This document shows, piece by piece, positions 9,821 to 17,714 of a stretch of DNA of 64,000 nt (the first letter of the stretch is position 1; the number at the start of each line of letters is the position of its first letter). The notes under the pieces are model-generated. The model was not told the DNA's origin. It was given only the letters and a program-made list of their open reading frames with translations, and did no database searches. The DNA is from Nocardioides rotundus (GTDB lineage: Bacteria; Actinomycetota; Actinomycetes; Propionibacteriales; Nocardioidaceae), in NCBI RefSeq assembly GCF_019931675.1, contig NZ_CP082922.1, positions 1,503,001 to 1,567,000 on the forward strand, read 5' to 3'. A program made the position numbers and the translations under genes.

Positions 9821-10347
9821 GCGCGGGGGAGCGCGCGGTCGAGACCCGGCCGCGGGTGGTGCTGGTCGGGCCGATGGGTGCCGGGAAGACGACGGTCGCC
9901 GGCCTGCTCGGGCAGGCGTGGGGGGTCGCCGTACGCGACACCGACCACGACGTCGAGGCCGGGGCCGGGCGGAGCATCTCCGAGCTGTTTGTTGACGAGG
10001 GCGAGGCGCACTTCCGGGCGCTGGAGCGCGACGCGGCCGCCCGCGCGCTCGCCGACCACGAGGGCGTGCTGGCGCTCGGCGGCGGCGCGGTGCTCGACCC
10101 CGAGACCCGCGAGCGGTTGGCCGGGCACCGGGTGGTGTTCCTGCGTGTCGGGCTGTCCGACGCGGTGAAGCGGGTCGGGCTCGGCTCCAGCCGACCGCTG
10201 CTGCTGGGCAACGTGCGCGGCACGATCAAGAAGCTGCTGGACGAGCGGACGCCGATCTATGAGTCGGTCGCGACGCTGGTGGTCGAGACCGACGGGCGTA
10301 CGCCGGACGAGGTCGCCGCGGAGATCGTGGAGGCGCTCGATGACTGA
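9817..10347 (+). CDS. aroK: Shikimate kinase
   Basis: Predicted 176-residue P-loop kinase phosphorylating shikimate at the 3-hydroxyl. Walker A is GPMGAGKTT near residue 20; the shikimate-binding region includes DTDHDVE and the glycine-rich LALGGGAV; the adenine/lid region has SSRPLLL and the C-terminal ERTPIYE. GTG start overlapping the aroC stop; the stop overlaps aroB by eight bases. The tight overlaps imply coupled translation across aroC-aroK-aroB. Confidence 0.95.
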   Translation: MSAGERAVETRPRVVLVGPMGAGKTTVAGLLGQAWGVAVRDTDHDVEAGAGRSISELFVDEGEAHFRALERDAAARALADHEGVLALGGGAVLDPETRERLAGHRVVFLRVGLSDAVKRVGLGSSRPLLLGNVRGTIKKLLDERTPIYESVATLVVETDGRTPDEVAAEIVEALDD

Positions 10348-11458
10348 GGACGCGACGGTCCTGCACGTCGGCGGCGCGAGCCCCTACGACGTCGTGGTCG
10401 GCCACGACCTGCTCGACCGGCTGCCCGCGATGCTCGGCGATGAGGTGCAGCGGGTGGCGCTGCTGTTCCCGGGTGCGCTCGGGGGACTGGCCGAGCCGGT
10501 GCTGGAGACCCTGGTCGAGCACTACGACGTGCTCGCCCTCGGGCTGCCGGACGGCGAGCAGGCCAAGTCGGCCGCGGTGGCCGCGGACTGCTGGGAGGCG
10601 CTGGGGGAGCGCGGCTTCACCCGCTCCGACGCCGTGGTGACCGTGGGGGGCGGCGCGACGACCGACCTCGGCGGCTTCGTGGCCGCGACCTGGCTGCGCG
10701 GAGTGCGGGTCGTGCACGTGCCGACGACGGTGCTCGGGATGGTGGACGCCGCCGTGGGCGGCAAGACAGGGATCAACACCGGGGCGGGGAAGAACCTGGT
10801 CGGCTCCTTCCACGAGCCGGCCGGGGTGCTGTGCGACCTGTCGCTGCTCGCCGACCTCCCCGAGGCGGAGCTGGTCGCCGGGTTGGGTGAGGTGGTCAAG
10901 TGCGGCTTCATCGCCGACCCGGGGATCCTCTCGCTCGTCGAGTCCACCGACCCCGCCACCTTGACCTACGACTCGGGCGTGCTGCGCGAGCTCGTGGAGC
11001 GCGCGATCCGGGTCAAGATCGACGTGGTCGTCGACGACCTGACCGAGACCGGGGGCGCCGACGGCCATCCGGGCCGCGAGGTGCTCAACTACGGGCACAC
11101 GCTCGCGCACGCGATCGAGCGGGTCACCGACTACGCGGTGCGCCACGGCGAGGCGGTGGCGATCGGTTGCTGCTATGTCGCGGAGCTGGCGGTCCGGGCC
11201 GGGTCGCTCGCGCCGGAGGTGGCCGACCGGCATCGCCGTACCTTCTCCCGGGTCGGGTTGCCCACCACCTTCTCGGGCGCCGCGTTCGACGACCTGCTCG
11301 CGGCGATGCGGGTGGACAAGAAGACCCGCGGCGACCAGCTGCGGTTCGTGGTGCTGGACGACGTCGCGCGGCCGCGGGTGCTGGCCGGGCCGCCGGAGTC
11401 GGCGCTGCGGGAGGCGTACGACGCGATCGCGGTCACCGACGAGGGGGAGCGGACATGA
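10340..11458 (+). CDS. aroB: 3-dehydroquinate synthase
   Basis: Predicted 372-residue NAD- and metal-dependent cyclase turning DAHP into 3-dehydroquinate. Visible motifs: the NAD-binding [12 protein letters not shown], substrate/metal segments [19 protein letters not shown] and [17 protein letters not shown] and the metal ligands in [11 protein letters not shown] and [12 protein letters not shown] 10340 overlaps aroK; the stop overlaps aroQ. Standard length. Confidence 0.97.
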   Translation: MTEDATVLHVGGASPYDVVVGHDLLDRLPAMLGDEVQRVALLFPGALGGLAEPVLETLVEHYDVLALGLPDGEQAKSAAVAADCWEALGERGFTRSDAVVTVGGGATTDLGGFVAATWLRGVRVVHVPTTVLGMVDAAVGGKTGINTGAGKNLVGSFHEPAGVLCDLSLLADLPEAELVAGLGEVVKCGFIADPGILSLVESTDPATLTYDSGVLRELVERAIRVKIDVVVDDLTETGGADGHPGREVLNYGHTLAHAIERVTDYAVRHGEAVAIGCCYVAELAVRAGSLAPEVADRHRRTFSRVGLPTTFSGAAFDDLLAAMRVDKKTRGDQLRFVVLDDVARPRVLAGPPESALREAYDAIAVTDEGERT

Positions 11459-11886
11459 GGGTGCTGGTGCTGAACGGGCCGAACCTGGGGCGGCTGGGCC
11501 GTCGCCAGCCGGAGATCTACGGGTCGACCACGCATGCCGAGCTGGCCGACCTGTGCGTGGGCTGGGGCGCCGAGCTCGGGCTGGAGGTCGAGGTGCGGCA
11601 GACCAACTACGAGGGCGAGATGGTCGACTGGCTCAACGCGGCCGCCGACGAGGAGATCCCGGTCGTGCTGAACGCGGCGGCGTGGACGCACTACTCGCTG
11701 GCGATCTATGACGCCTGCGCGCAGCTGGTCGCCCCGCTGGTCGAGGTGCACATCTCCGACCCGAAGCAGCGGCCGGAGGAGTTCCGGCACACCTCCTATG
11801 TCGAGCCGCACGCCACTGCGACCGTCGCCGGCCAGGGGATCGAGGGGTATCGGCAGGCGCTCGCCCTGGTGGCCGGCCGGGCCTGA
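11455..11886 (+). CDS. aroQ: 3-dehydroquinate dehydratase, type II
   Basis: Predicted 143-residue dodecameric-type dehydroquinase. The start [21 protein letters not shown] carries the active-site Tyr and flexible loop Arg, [12 protein letters not shown] and [12 protein letters not shown] the central block with the catalytic His-type region, and EVHISDP the last strand. It starts inside the aroB stop (ATGA) and is the last gene of the shikimate run. The next gene downstream (an ECF sigma) has its own promoter. Confidence 0.96.
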   Translation: MRVLVLNGPNLGRLGRRQPEIYGSTTHAELADLCVGWGAELGLEVEVRQTNYEGEMVDWLNAAADEEIPVVLNAAAWTHYSLAIYDACAQLVAPLVEVHISDPKQRPEEFRHTSYVEPHATATVAGQGIEGYRQALALVAGRA

Positions 11887-11940
11887 GCCGGCCGCGTCGC
11901 CTTCCGGTTCGCGGGTGCTGGCTTTTCTTCAGCAGTCGCA

Positions 11941-11965
11941 GAACCTTTCGTCGCGCGGGTGCGTA
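11941..11965 (+). promoter_or_regulatory. Candidate ECF-sigma promoter before the sigma gene
   Basis: GAACC (11941-11945), then a 16-base spacer and CGTA (11962-11965). This fits the AAC / CGT pattern of ECF-type promoters. It lies 10 bases upstream of the sigma ATG and includes part of the ribosome binding site (AGGAG, 11965-11969), so the sigma factor may be autoregulated. Inference from motif and spacing only. Confidence 0.45.
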
Positions 11966-11974
11966 GGAGTAGGT

Positions 11975-12772
11975 ATGGGAAGAGGCCTCGGGGGAGCGTC
12001 CGCGGACGCCGAGTTCGACGACTTCGTCGTGGCGGTCTGGCCGAGCCTGGTGTGGTCGGCGTACCTGTTGTGCGGTGACCGCGGTACGGCGGAGGACCTG
12101 GCGCAGTCCAGTCTGGCCCGGATCTACGCCCGATGGTCGACGGTGCGACGCACGAGTGCGCAGGCATATGCGCGCCGGACCCTGGTCAACCTCAACACGG
12201 ATCGGATCCGACGACACCGGCCGACCACCTCGTTGGAGGAGGCTCCGGAGAGGGCCCGGGTCGAGACCGCTGCGGAGGTCGTCGACGACCGGGACCTCGC
12301 CGTGCGGCTGCTGGCGCCGTTGACCCAGCGCGAGCGCCAGGTGCTGGTGCTCCGGTATGTCTACGACCTGACCGAGGCACAGGTCGCCGAGGAGCTCGGG
12401 CTCGCAGTGGGCACGGTGAAGAGCGCCCATGCCCGGGCTCTGTCCCGGGTGCGGGCCGAGGGGAGGGCACAGCGACGACTGAGCGCGGCGGCGGCGACAA
12501 GGGGCTGCACGACCTGTTGGCTCGGCCGGCGGACTGGGACCCGGGGAGGCCGGATCTCGCCGCGATCAGGGCCGAGGCACGGCGGCGCGCTCGGCGGCGT
12601 ACGTCGATCGCGCTGCTCGCGGCGGCGAGCGTCGTGCTCGCGGTCGCGGGCGCCGGTCTTGCGTCCCAACTGCCCGACGAGCATCGGCAGGCCGACTCGA
12701 AGCGAGCCGACAAGGCCGGATCCAACGGCTTCATGGATGAGCGCAAGCTCATCCGCGATCGCGAGAAGCTGA
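11975..12772 (+). CDS. SigE-family ECF RNA polymerase sigma factor with abnormal C-terminal extension
   Basis: Residues 1-165 form a complete ECF sigma: region 2 (EFDDFVVAVWPSLVWSA through RTLVNLNTDRIRRH) and region 4 (LTQRERQVLVLRYVYDL, then the helix-turn-helix LGLAVGTVKSAHARAL). ATG 11975 follows AGGAG by five bases. After residue 166 the frame continues for about 99 residues that look like out-of-frame translation of the next gene. If base 12473 were T instead of C, codon 12473 would be TGA, giving a normal 166-residue sigma and, in the overlapping frame, a GTG start for the partner gene. Either a real mutation or a sequence error. Confidence 0.85.
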   Translation: MGRGLGGASADAEFDDFVVAVWPSLVWSAYLLCGDRGTAEDLAQSSLARIYARWSTVRRTSAQAYARRTLVNLNTDRIRRHRPTTSLEEAPERARVETAAEVVDDRDLAVRLLAPLTQRERQVLVLRYVYDLTEAQVAEELGLAVGTVKSAHARALSRVRAEGRAQRRLSAAAATRGCTTCWLGRRTGTRGGRISPRSGPRHGGALGGVRRSRCSRRRASCSRSRAPVLRPNCPTSIGRPTRSEPTRPDPTASWMSASSSAIARS

Positions 12773-13455
12773 TCCGCTTCGCCCTGGACGAGTACCCAGG
12801 GGCCCGGCGCATCGGGGACCTCGGGGTCTTGATGCCCCCGTCGGTGGACCAAGGGGAGATCGACCGATTCGACCGGGCCTCAGTGATGGGACCGGTCGCC
12901 CGTCTGGGGGTGCAGGCATACCTGCCCATCGCGAGCGCGGGGAACAGGATCCCCCCCTGGCTCCAGATCAGCAACGAGCTGGTCGCGGCGGACTCTCCGA
13001 GCTCCATCGCTCCGCTTCTCGTCGACCGAGGGCCCATGCTCATCGGCTGCACCGGGCGCTCGGGAGGGCCGAAGTCGCCCTGCCGGACGACAACCCTGCT
13101 CTTTGAGGAGGGCTCCGTGATGGGCACGTACGTGGGGTTGGGTGGCCGCGGCTATCTGCAGCCCGGCAAGCCGACCCAAGTCTTCGTCATCCCCACGATC
13201 GCGGACGGCAAGGCTCAGCAGTTGGTGGTGGCCGGGGTCGGCGGTGTGGCCGAGCGAGCCGACGTCGTCACGGCCGAAGGTCGTCGACTCGATGTTGCGG
13301 TGGATGCGGATCGGGTCGCTCCCGGCGCGACGTTGGCCTGGACGGTCCTGCCGGAGGCTCCGCGGCGGATCACGTTCTACCGCGCCGACGGCTCGGTCCT
13401 GGACGACCATGCCGTGCAGGCCTGCTCCGGTGGTGTCGACTGCGAGGTGCGATAG
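12472..13455 (+). CDS. Sigma-partner membrane protein (anti-sigma-like), start codon apparently lost
   Basis: An open frame of about 327 codons: a cytoplasmic N-terminus of about 40 residues (KGLHDLLARPADWDPG then [11 protein letters not shown]), one membrane helix (TSIALLAAASVVLAVAGAG), and a long extracytoplasmic domain ending in CSGGVDCEVR. That topology, and position right after a SigE-family gene, fit an anti-sigma or sensor partner, but I recognise no known domain. There is no ATG/GTG/TTG near the expected beginning; GCG at 12472 stands where GTG would be. ATG 12733, after the helix, is the first good internal start and would drop the anchor. Confidence 0.6.
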   Translation, partial: ATTERGGGDKGLHDLLARPADWDPGRPDLAAIRAEARRRARRRTSIALLAAASVVLAVAGAGLASQLPDEHRQADSKRADKAGSNGFMDERKLIRDREKLIRFALDEYPGARRIGDLGVLMPPSVDQGEIDRFDRASVMGPVARLGVQAYLPIASAGNRIPPWLQISNELVAADSPSSIAPLLVDRGPMLIGCTGRSGGPKSPCRTTTLLFEEGSVMGTYVGLGGRGYLQPGKPTQVFVIPTIADGKAQQLVVAGVGGVAERADVVTAEGRRLDVAVDADRVAPGATLAWTVLPEAPRRITFYRADGSVLDDHAVQACSGGVDCEVR

Positions 13456-13461
13456 GCGGGG

Positions 13462-13935
13462 TCAGGTGCCGTCGTACGCCCGCTGCAGTTCCGCGACGTC
13501 GATCTTCCCCATCGTCAGCATGGCCTGGCAGACCCGCTGGTTGGCCGCGGTGCTGTAGTCGCCGGACAGCTCCTCGAGTTCGCGGGGGATGACCTGCCAG
13601 GAGATGCCGAACCTGTCCTTGCACCAGCCGCACGGGCCGGGCTCGCCTCCGTCGGCGGTGAGGATGTCCCAGTAGCGGTCGACCTCCTCCTGGCCGTCGA
13701 CGCGCAGGTAGAAGGAGAACGCCTCGTCGAGGTGGAACTGCGACCCGGCGTTGAGACCGATGACCTCGTGGCCGGCGAGGGTGAACTCGACCACCTCGGC
13801 GACGGCGTTCTCGGGCCCCGTGCGGGCGGTGATCACCCGGGTGACGGCCGAGTCCGGGATGTTCTCGGCGTAGAACTTCGCTGCCTCGACGGCGTTGCCG
13901 TCGCCGAACCACAGGTGCGTGCGTACCGATGCCAT
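13462..13935 (-). CDS. VOC family protein (PhnB / demethylubiquinone methyltransferase-like fold)
   Basis: Predicted 157-residue small protein of the PhnB-like VOC group. Family signs are the start THLWFGDGNAVEAAKFYAENI, NAGSQFHLDEAFSFYLRVDGQEEVDRYWD, and the C-terminal GWCKDRFGISWQVIP. Proteins of this group are often annotated as 3-demethylubiquinone methyltransferases without evidence; the true substrate is unknown. ATG 13935 has GGAG eight bases upstream. It converges on the sigma-partner gene and is part of the accessory block between aroQ and efp. Confidence 0.82.
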   Translation of the reverse strand: MASVRTHLWFGDGNAVEAAKFYAENIPDSAVTRVITARTGPENAVAEVVEFTLAGHEVIGLNAGSQFHLDEAFSFYLRVDGQEEVDRYWDILTADGGEPGPCGWCKDRFGISWQVIPRELEELSGDYSTAANQRVCQAMLTMGKIDVAELQRAYDGT

Positions 13936-14033
13936 GGGCCACTCCTCAGGGTGCGGCTCCGAGGCTACTCGTCTGCGGGCCATGGGGGTGGCATGTCCGG
14001 GCATGCCGACGGCCCCACCGGGGCGGCGGGGTG

Positions 14034-15422
14034 TCAGCTGAGGGGGATCTGGATGGTGCCGAAGGGGGTGACCAGCGCGGCTACGCCGTGGGGTCCGAAC
14101 CAGAGGTACTCGCCCGGGCCGATTCGCTCGTATCGCCATCGGCCACTGGTCTTGAGGCGGTGATGTCGCCGGCACAACGGCGCGAGCTTGTCGGCTGCGG
14201 TCTGCCCGGGCGGTCCTCCGTCGTCGGGGTCCTGATAGGGATCGACATGGTCGAGGTCGCATTGTCGGGCCGGGCGGGAGCACCAGGGGAAGACGCAGGT
14301 CTCGCTCCGCAGGCGGACCTGCTCGGCCATCCGCGGCGGCGGGTCATGGCGGTCGACCGACCAGCGGTCGTCGCCTGCGACGTGCAGCACGGGCTGCAGG
14401 GTGACGCGGCTGCCGGTGAGCCACTCGCGGATCTTGGCCAGCGTGGCCGGCCCGAGGGCCTCGACGGTCCCGACGGCTCCGCCAGCGCCGACAGTGTCGT
14501 CGGCGAGGCCGATCAGGTCGGTGAGCGAGGCGTGCAGATAGAGCTTGATCTTGGCGGCCCGGCGGTCCACCGCGGCCTCGCGCGCCTGCGCCTGCTCCTC
14601 GGAGTGCTCGCCGAGCATTGCCGTCAGATCGGGCCGGGCCTGGTGATCGGCGATCACGCCGAGTGCCCGGGCCTTCCGCACGCCGAGCGGGTCGTCGTCG
14701 CCGAGCGCGGCGAGGGCCTCGGCCTCGGCGCACACCAGGTCGTGGAACCTGGTCAGGTCCAGGGTGTCGCCGACGGCGTGCAGCTGGGATGTGCCGGCGA
14801 GCGTGGTCGAGTGCTCCATGGTCACGTCCCAGGCAACCTTGGCCCTCTCCTCACGCTCGGCCAGAGCCTCGGGCTCGCACCGCGACGCGGCCTCGGCCAC
14901 CATGCGGTCGAGCATCGCGGGTCCGACGCCGGAGACCCGACCGGTGAGCTGCCGGTCGACCCAGGCGGCCGCGTCCTCCGTCAGGTGTCGCGTGGCGCGG
15001 GCGACCCGTCGCGCCTTCCACACCGGGACCATCCCCGACGTCACCTCGGTCCACAGCAGCGGCAGCCGATGCGCGAGGTCCAGCGCGTCGGCCATGACCG
15101 ACGCCGCCTCGGTCGGCGCGCAGGCCCATGCGATGGCCAGCTCCTCGGAGCTGAAGGCCGCGACCGGCGGCGTGCCCGCCCCGCCCAGGGTGTCGGGCTC
15201 GGAGAGGACGCGGGGCAGCACCGCACCCTGCGGGGTCTCCGATGCGTCGAGTGCCGGATGGCACACCGCCCACTCGTAGGCGACGCGCAGCCGGTGCACC
15301 TCCAGCTCGCGCAGCATCGCCTCGGACTCGGCTGCCTCGGCCAGCAGCTCGCCCGCGGACAGCTCGGCCAGCGGCCGGGCGGGAGCCTGGCCGGGCGAGG
15401 TGTCGAGGTGGCTGTCGGTCAT
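14034..15422 (-). CDS. DUF222 / HNH endonuclease domain protein
   Basis: Predicted 462-residue protein with an N-terminal DUF222 helical domain (about residues 20-340) and a C-terminal HNH nuclease fold: CVFPWCSRPARQCDLDHVDPY supplies a Cys and the His of the first half, and LAPLCRRHHRLKTSGRW the CxxHH part. These proteins are abundant in actinobacteria, often present in many copies, and may spread like mobile genes; their targets are unknown. ATG 15422 is chosen because the frame upstream of it runs through the repeat array at 15530-15826 and codes for nothing recognisable. Confidence 0.85.
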   Translation of the reverse strand: MTDSHLDTSPGQAPARPLAELSAGELLAEAAESEAMLRELEVHRLRVAYEWAVCHPALDASETPQGAVLPRVLSEPDTLGGAGTPPVAAFSSEELAIAWACAPTEAASVMADALDLAHRLPLLWTEVTSGMVPVWKARRVARATRHLTEDAAAWVDRQLTGRVSGVGPAMLDRMVAEAASRCEPEALAEREERAKVAWDVTMEHSTTLAGTSQLHAVGDTLDLTRFHDLVCAEAEALAALGDDDPLGVRKARALGVIADHQARPDLTAMLGEHSEEQAQAREAAVDRRAAKIKLYLHASLTDLIGLADDTVGAGGAVGTVEALGPATLAKIREWLTGSRVTLQPVLHVAGDDRWSVDRHDPPPRMAEQVRLRSETCVFPWCSRPARQCDLDHVDPYQDPDDGGPPGQTAADKLAPLCRRHHRLKTSGRWRYERIGPGEYLWFGPHGVAALVTPFGTIQIPLS

Positions 15423-15529
15423 GAGTCGATTCCAGCAGAGGGCACCGACACTTCTGCCCGGATGCGGGCCGTCCCGGGGAGAGTGGGGAGAGCGTGACCT
15501 GATCGTGATCTCGGGCCGGCGACTTGGAG

Positions 15530-15826
15530 TGGTCTCGACAAGCTCGACCATCGAAGGGGGGCGGCCGGTGAACGCGGAGGTGGTCTCGACAAGCTCGACC
15601 ACCGAAGGGGGCTCGACCGGCGAACGCGGGGGTGGTCTCGACAAGCTCGACCACCAAAGGGGCTTGACCACCGAAGGGGGGCGACCGGTGAACGCGGAGG
15701 TGGTCTCGACAAGCTCGACCACCGAAGGGGCTCGACCATCGAAGGGGGGCGGCCGGTGAACCGCGGGTGGTCTCGACAAGCTCGACCATCGAAGGGGCTC
15801 GACCGGCGAAGGGGCTCGACCGGCGT
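15530..15826. repeat. Array of TGGTCTCGACAAGCTCGACC repeats
   Basis: Five copies of TGGTCTCGACAAGCTCGACC begin at 15530, 15581, 15633, 15701 and 15768, each followed by a shorter unit of the form CTCGACCRNCGAAGGGG. At the end of the array CTCGACC recurs at 15781, 15798 and 15815, a 17-base period. Spacer blocks GGCCGGTGAACGCGGAGG are also repeated. The 444-base gap between the HNH gene and the SIMPL gene holds only this array and short flanks. The same core appears inside carA and ribE. Unit lengths are irregular, so this is not a CRISPR. Confidence 0.85.
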
Positions 15827-15866
15827 ACGAGGGGAACCGGCGGCGCGCGGAGGACGTCGTACTGCC

Positions 15867-16652
15867 ATGGACCGCACGCTGACGATCTCCATGAAGGGCC
15901 TGCTGGTGGCAGGCGCCGTACTGCTCGCCCTCGTGGCCGCCTACCTGGTGGGCGCGCGGGGCGGGCCGCCGCCGGCGAGCGCGGCGGCGGCCGACGCGGA
16001 GGCGAGCACCGAGCGTCCCGCGCTCACCATGACCGGGCGCGGCACCGCGACCGCCGTACCCGACGAGCTCACGTTCACGCTCAGCGCGACCGCCAAGCGC
16101 GACACCCTGCAGGCCGCGATGCAGGCGAGCAGTACGGCGATGCGCGGAGCCCAGCGCACCCTGAGGGAGTACGGCGTGGCCAGGGGAGACCTCGCCACGA
16201 CCGGCCTGCGGATGTACCCCGAGTACGACTACCCGAGCTCCGGTCCGGCGATCCTCACCGGCTACCGCGTCACTCAGCGCGCGAGCGTTCGGATCGGGGA
16301 CCTGGCCCAGGGCGGCCGCGCGATCGGCGCGGTCGTCGGCAGCGGGGATGCGGACGTCGAGGTGGGGAACATCCGACTCGGCGTGGGCGACACCGACGAC
16401 GTACTGGCCGAGGCGCGGGCGGGCGCCGTGGAGCAGGCGCGCACCAAGGCGGAGCAGTATGCGGCCGCCGCCGGGGTCGACCTCGGCGAGGTCGTCTCGA
16501 TCCGCGAGGTGACCCGGCGGGCGGCGCGGCCGGTGCCGCTGGACTACCGGGCGATGCGCGACGCCGCCGAGACGTCCGCGGCGCCGCCGATCACGGCGTG
16601 GGAGCAGGAGAGCGGCGTGACCGTGGAGATCGTCTGGTCCCTGGCGGGCTGA
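15867..16652 (+). CDS. SIMPL-domain (DUF541) exported protein
   Basis: Predicted 261-residue protein with an N-terminal membrane anchor or uncleaved signal (LLVAGAVLLALVAAYLVGA) and a SIMPL domain: LTMTGRGTATAVPDELTFTL, then SGPAILTGYRVTQRASVRI and the C-terminal LAGVDLGEV-type segment (AAAAGVDLGEVVSI). Family members are periplasmic, surface or outer-membrane proteins of poorly known role, sometimes linked to oxidative stress. GGAGG lies 13 bases before ATG 15867. It is the last accessory gene before efp. Confidence 0.85.
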   Translation: MDRTLTISMKGLLVAGAVLLALVAAYLVGARGGPPPASAAAADAEASTERPALTMTGRGTATAVPDELTFTLSATAKRDTLQAAMQASSTAMRGAQRTLREYGVARGDLATTGLRMYPEYDYPSSGPAILTGYRVTQRASVRIGDLAQGGRAIGAVVGSGDADVEVGNIRLGVGDTDDVLAEARAGAVEQARTKAEQYAAAAGVDLGEVVSIREVTRRAARPVPLDYRAMRDAAETSAAPPITAWEQESGVTVEIVWSLAG

Positions 16653-16703
16653 GAGACGGCACGGATTCGCCGCGCCCCCGAGCCGCCGATAAACTCCCCC
16701 CTC

Positions 16704-17267
16704 GTGGCTACCACCAACGACCTGAAGAACGGCATGGTCCTCCGGATCGAGGGCAACCTCTGGCAGGTGCTGGACTTCCAGCATGTCAAGCCCGGCAAGG
16801 GCCCGGCCTTCGTGCGGACCAAGCTGAAGAACGTCGAGTCGAACAAGATCGTCGACAAGACCTTCAACGCCGGCACCAAGGTCGAGACCGCCAACGTCGA
16901 CCGCCGGACGATGCAGTACCTCTACCACGACGGCTCGTCGTATGTGTTCATGGACACCGGCACCTACGAGCAGCTGGAGATCCCCGACGACATCGTCGGC
17001 AACGCCAGCAACTTCCTGCTGGAGAACATGGAGGCGGTCGTCGCCACGAACGACGGCCGGGTGCTCTTCATCGAGATGCCGCCCACGGTCGTGCTGGCCA
17101 TCACCTTCACCGAGCCCGGCCTCGCCGGGGACTCCGCGACCGGGCGCACCAAGCCGGCGACCCTGGAGACCGGCCACCAGATCCAGGTCCCGCTGTTCAT
17201 CAACCAGGGCGAGAAGGTCAAGGTCGACACCCGCGACTCCTCCTATCTCGGCCGCGTGAAGGGCTGA
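16704..17267 (+). CDS. efp: Translation elongation factor P
   Basis: Predicted 187-residue factor that relieves ribosome stalling at polyproline runs. The N-terminal KOW-like domain has the loop [12 protein letters not shown], whose Lys is the site modified in some bacteria; OB domains II and III follow, ending in the conserved [22 protein letters not shown] (16690-16695) ends eight bases before GTG 16704 with no ribosome binding site, pointing to a leaderless transcript. nusB follows 10 bases after its stop. Confidence 0.97.
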   Translation: MATTNDLKNGMVLRIEGNLWQVLDFQHVKPGKGPAFVRTKLKNVESNKIVDKTFNAGTKVETANVDRRTMQYLYHDGSSYVFMDTGTYEQLEIPDDIVGNASNFLLENMEAVVATNDGRVLFIEMPPTVVLAITFTEPGLAGDSATGRTKPATLETGHQIQVPLFINQGEKVKVDTRDSSYLGRVKG

Positions 17268-17277
17268 CGAGCGCCGC

Positions 17278-17709
17278 ATGGCCGCTCGCTCCAAGGCCCG
17301 CAAGCGCGCGCTGGACTACCTCTACGCCGCCGAGATGCGCGGCGAGAGCCCGCTGACCCGGCTCGAGGGCGCCGTCGCCGACGGCGAGGGGCACACCAAC
17401 CCCTACACCGACACGCTGGTGCGCGGGGTCGTGGACCAGCAGGACCGGCTCGACGAGCTGCTGGCCCGCTACTCCCGCAGCTGGGAGCTCTCCCGGATGC
17501 CCGCGGTGGACCGCAACATCCTGCGCCTCGGCCTGTGGGAGCTGCTCTACGCCGACGACGTGCCGGACGCGGTCGCCGTCGACGAGGCGGTGGATCTGGC
17601 CCGCCAGCTGTCCACCGACGACTCGCCGACCTTCATCAACGGCATCCTCGGGGCGCTGATGCGCGATCGTGACTCCCTGACGGAGGACCAGCCCAGCACC
17701 GAGGAGTGA
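17278..17709 (+). CDS. nusB: Transcription antitermination factor NusB
   Basis: Predicted 143-residue all-helical protein that joins the rRNA antitermination complex with NusE (S10). The basic N-terminus SKARKRALDYLYAAEMRG, the middle segment RNILRLGLWELLY and C-terminal FINGILGALMRD are typical. It lies 10 bases after efp, the usual actinobacterial efp-nusB pair, and its last bases carry GAGGAG, the ribosome binding site of the next gene. Confidence 0.96.
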   Translation: MAARSKARKRALDYLYAAEMRGESPLTRLEGAVADGEGHTNPYTDTLVRGVVDQQDRLDELLARYSRSWELSRMPAVDRNILRLGLWELLYADDVPDAVAVDEAVDLARQLSTDDSPTFINGILGALMRDRDSLTEDQPSTEE

Positions 17710-17714
17710 GCCCG

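Noticed and set aside
15530..15826. CRISPR array
   Set aside because: Units vary in length, spacers are themselves repeated, the same core occurs inside carA and ribE, and no cas gene is near.
15423..17303. Extension of the HNH protein upstream through the repeat array and the SIMPL and efp genes
   Set aside because: The frame stays open by base composition only; the conserved domain starts just after ATG 15422 and the rest lies antisense to clear genes.
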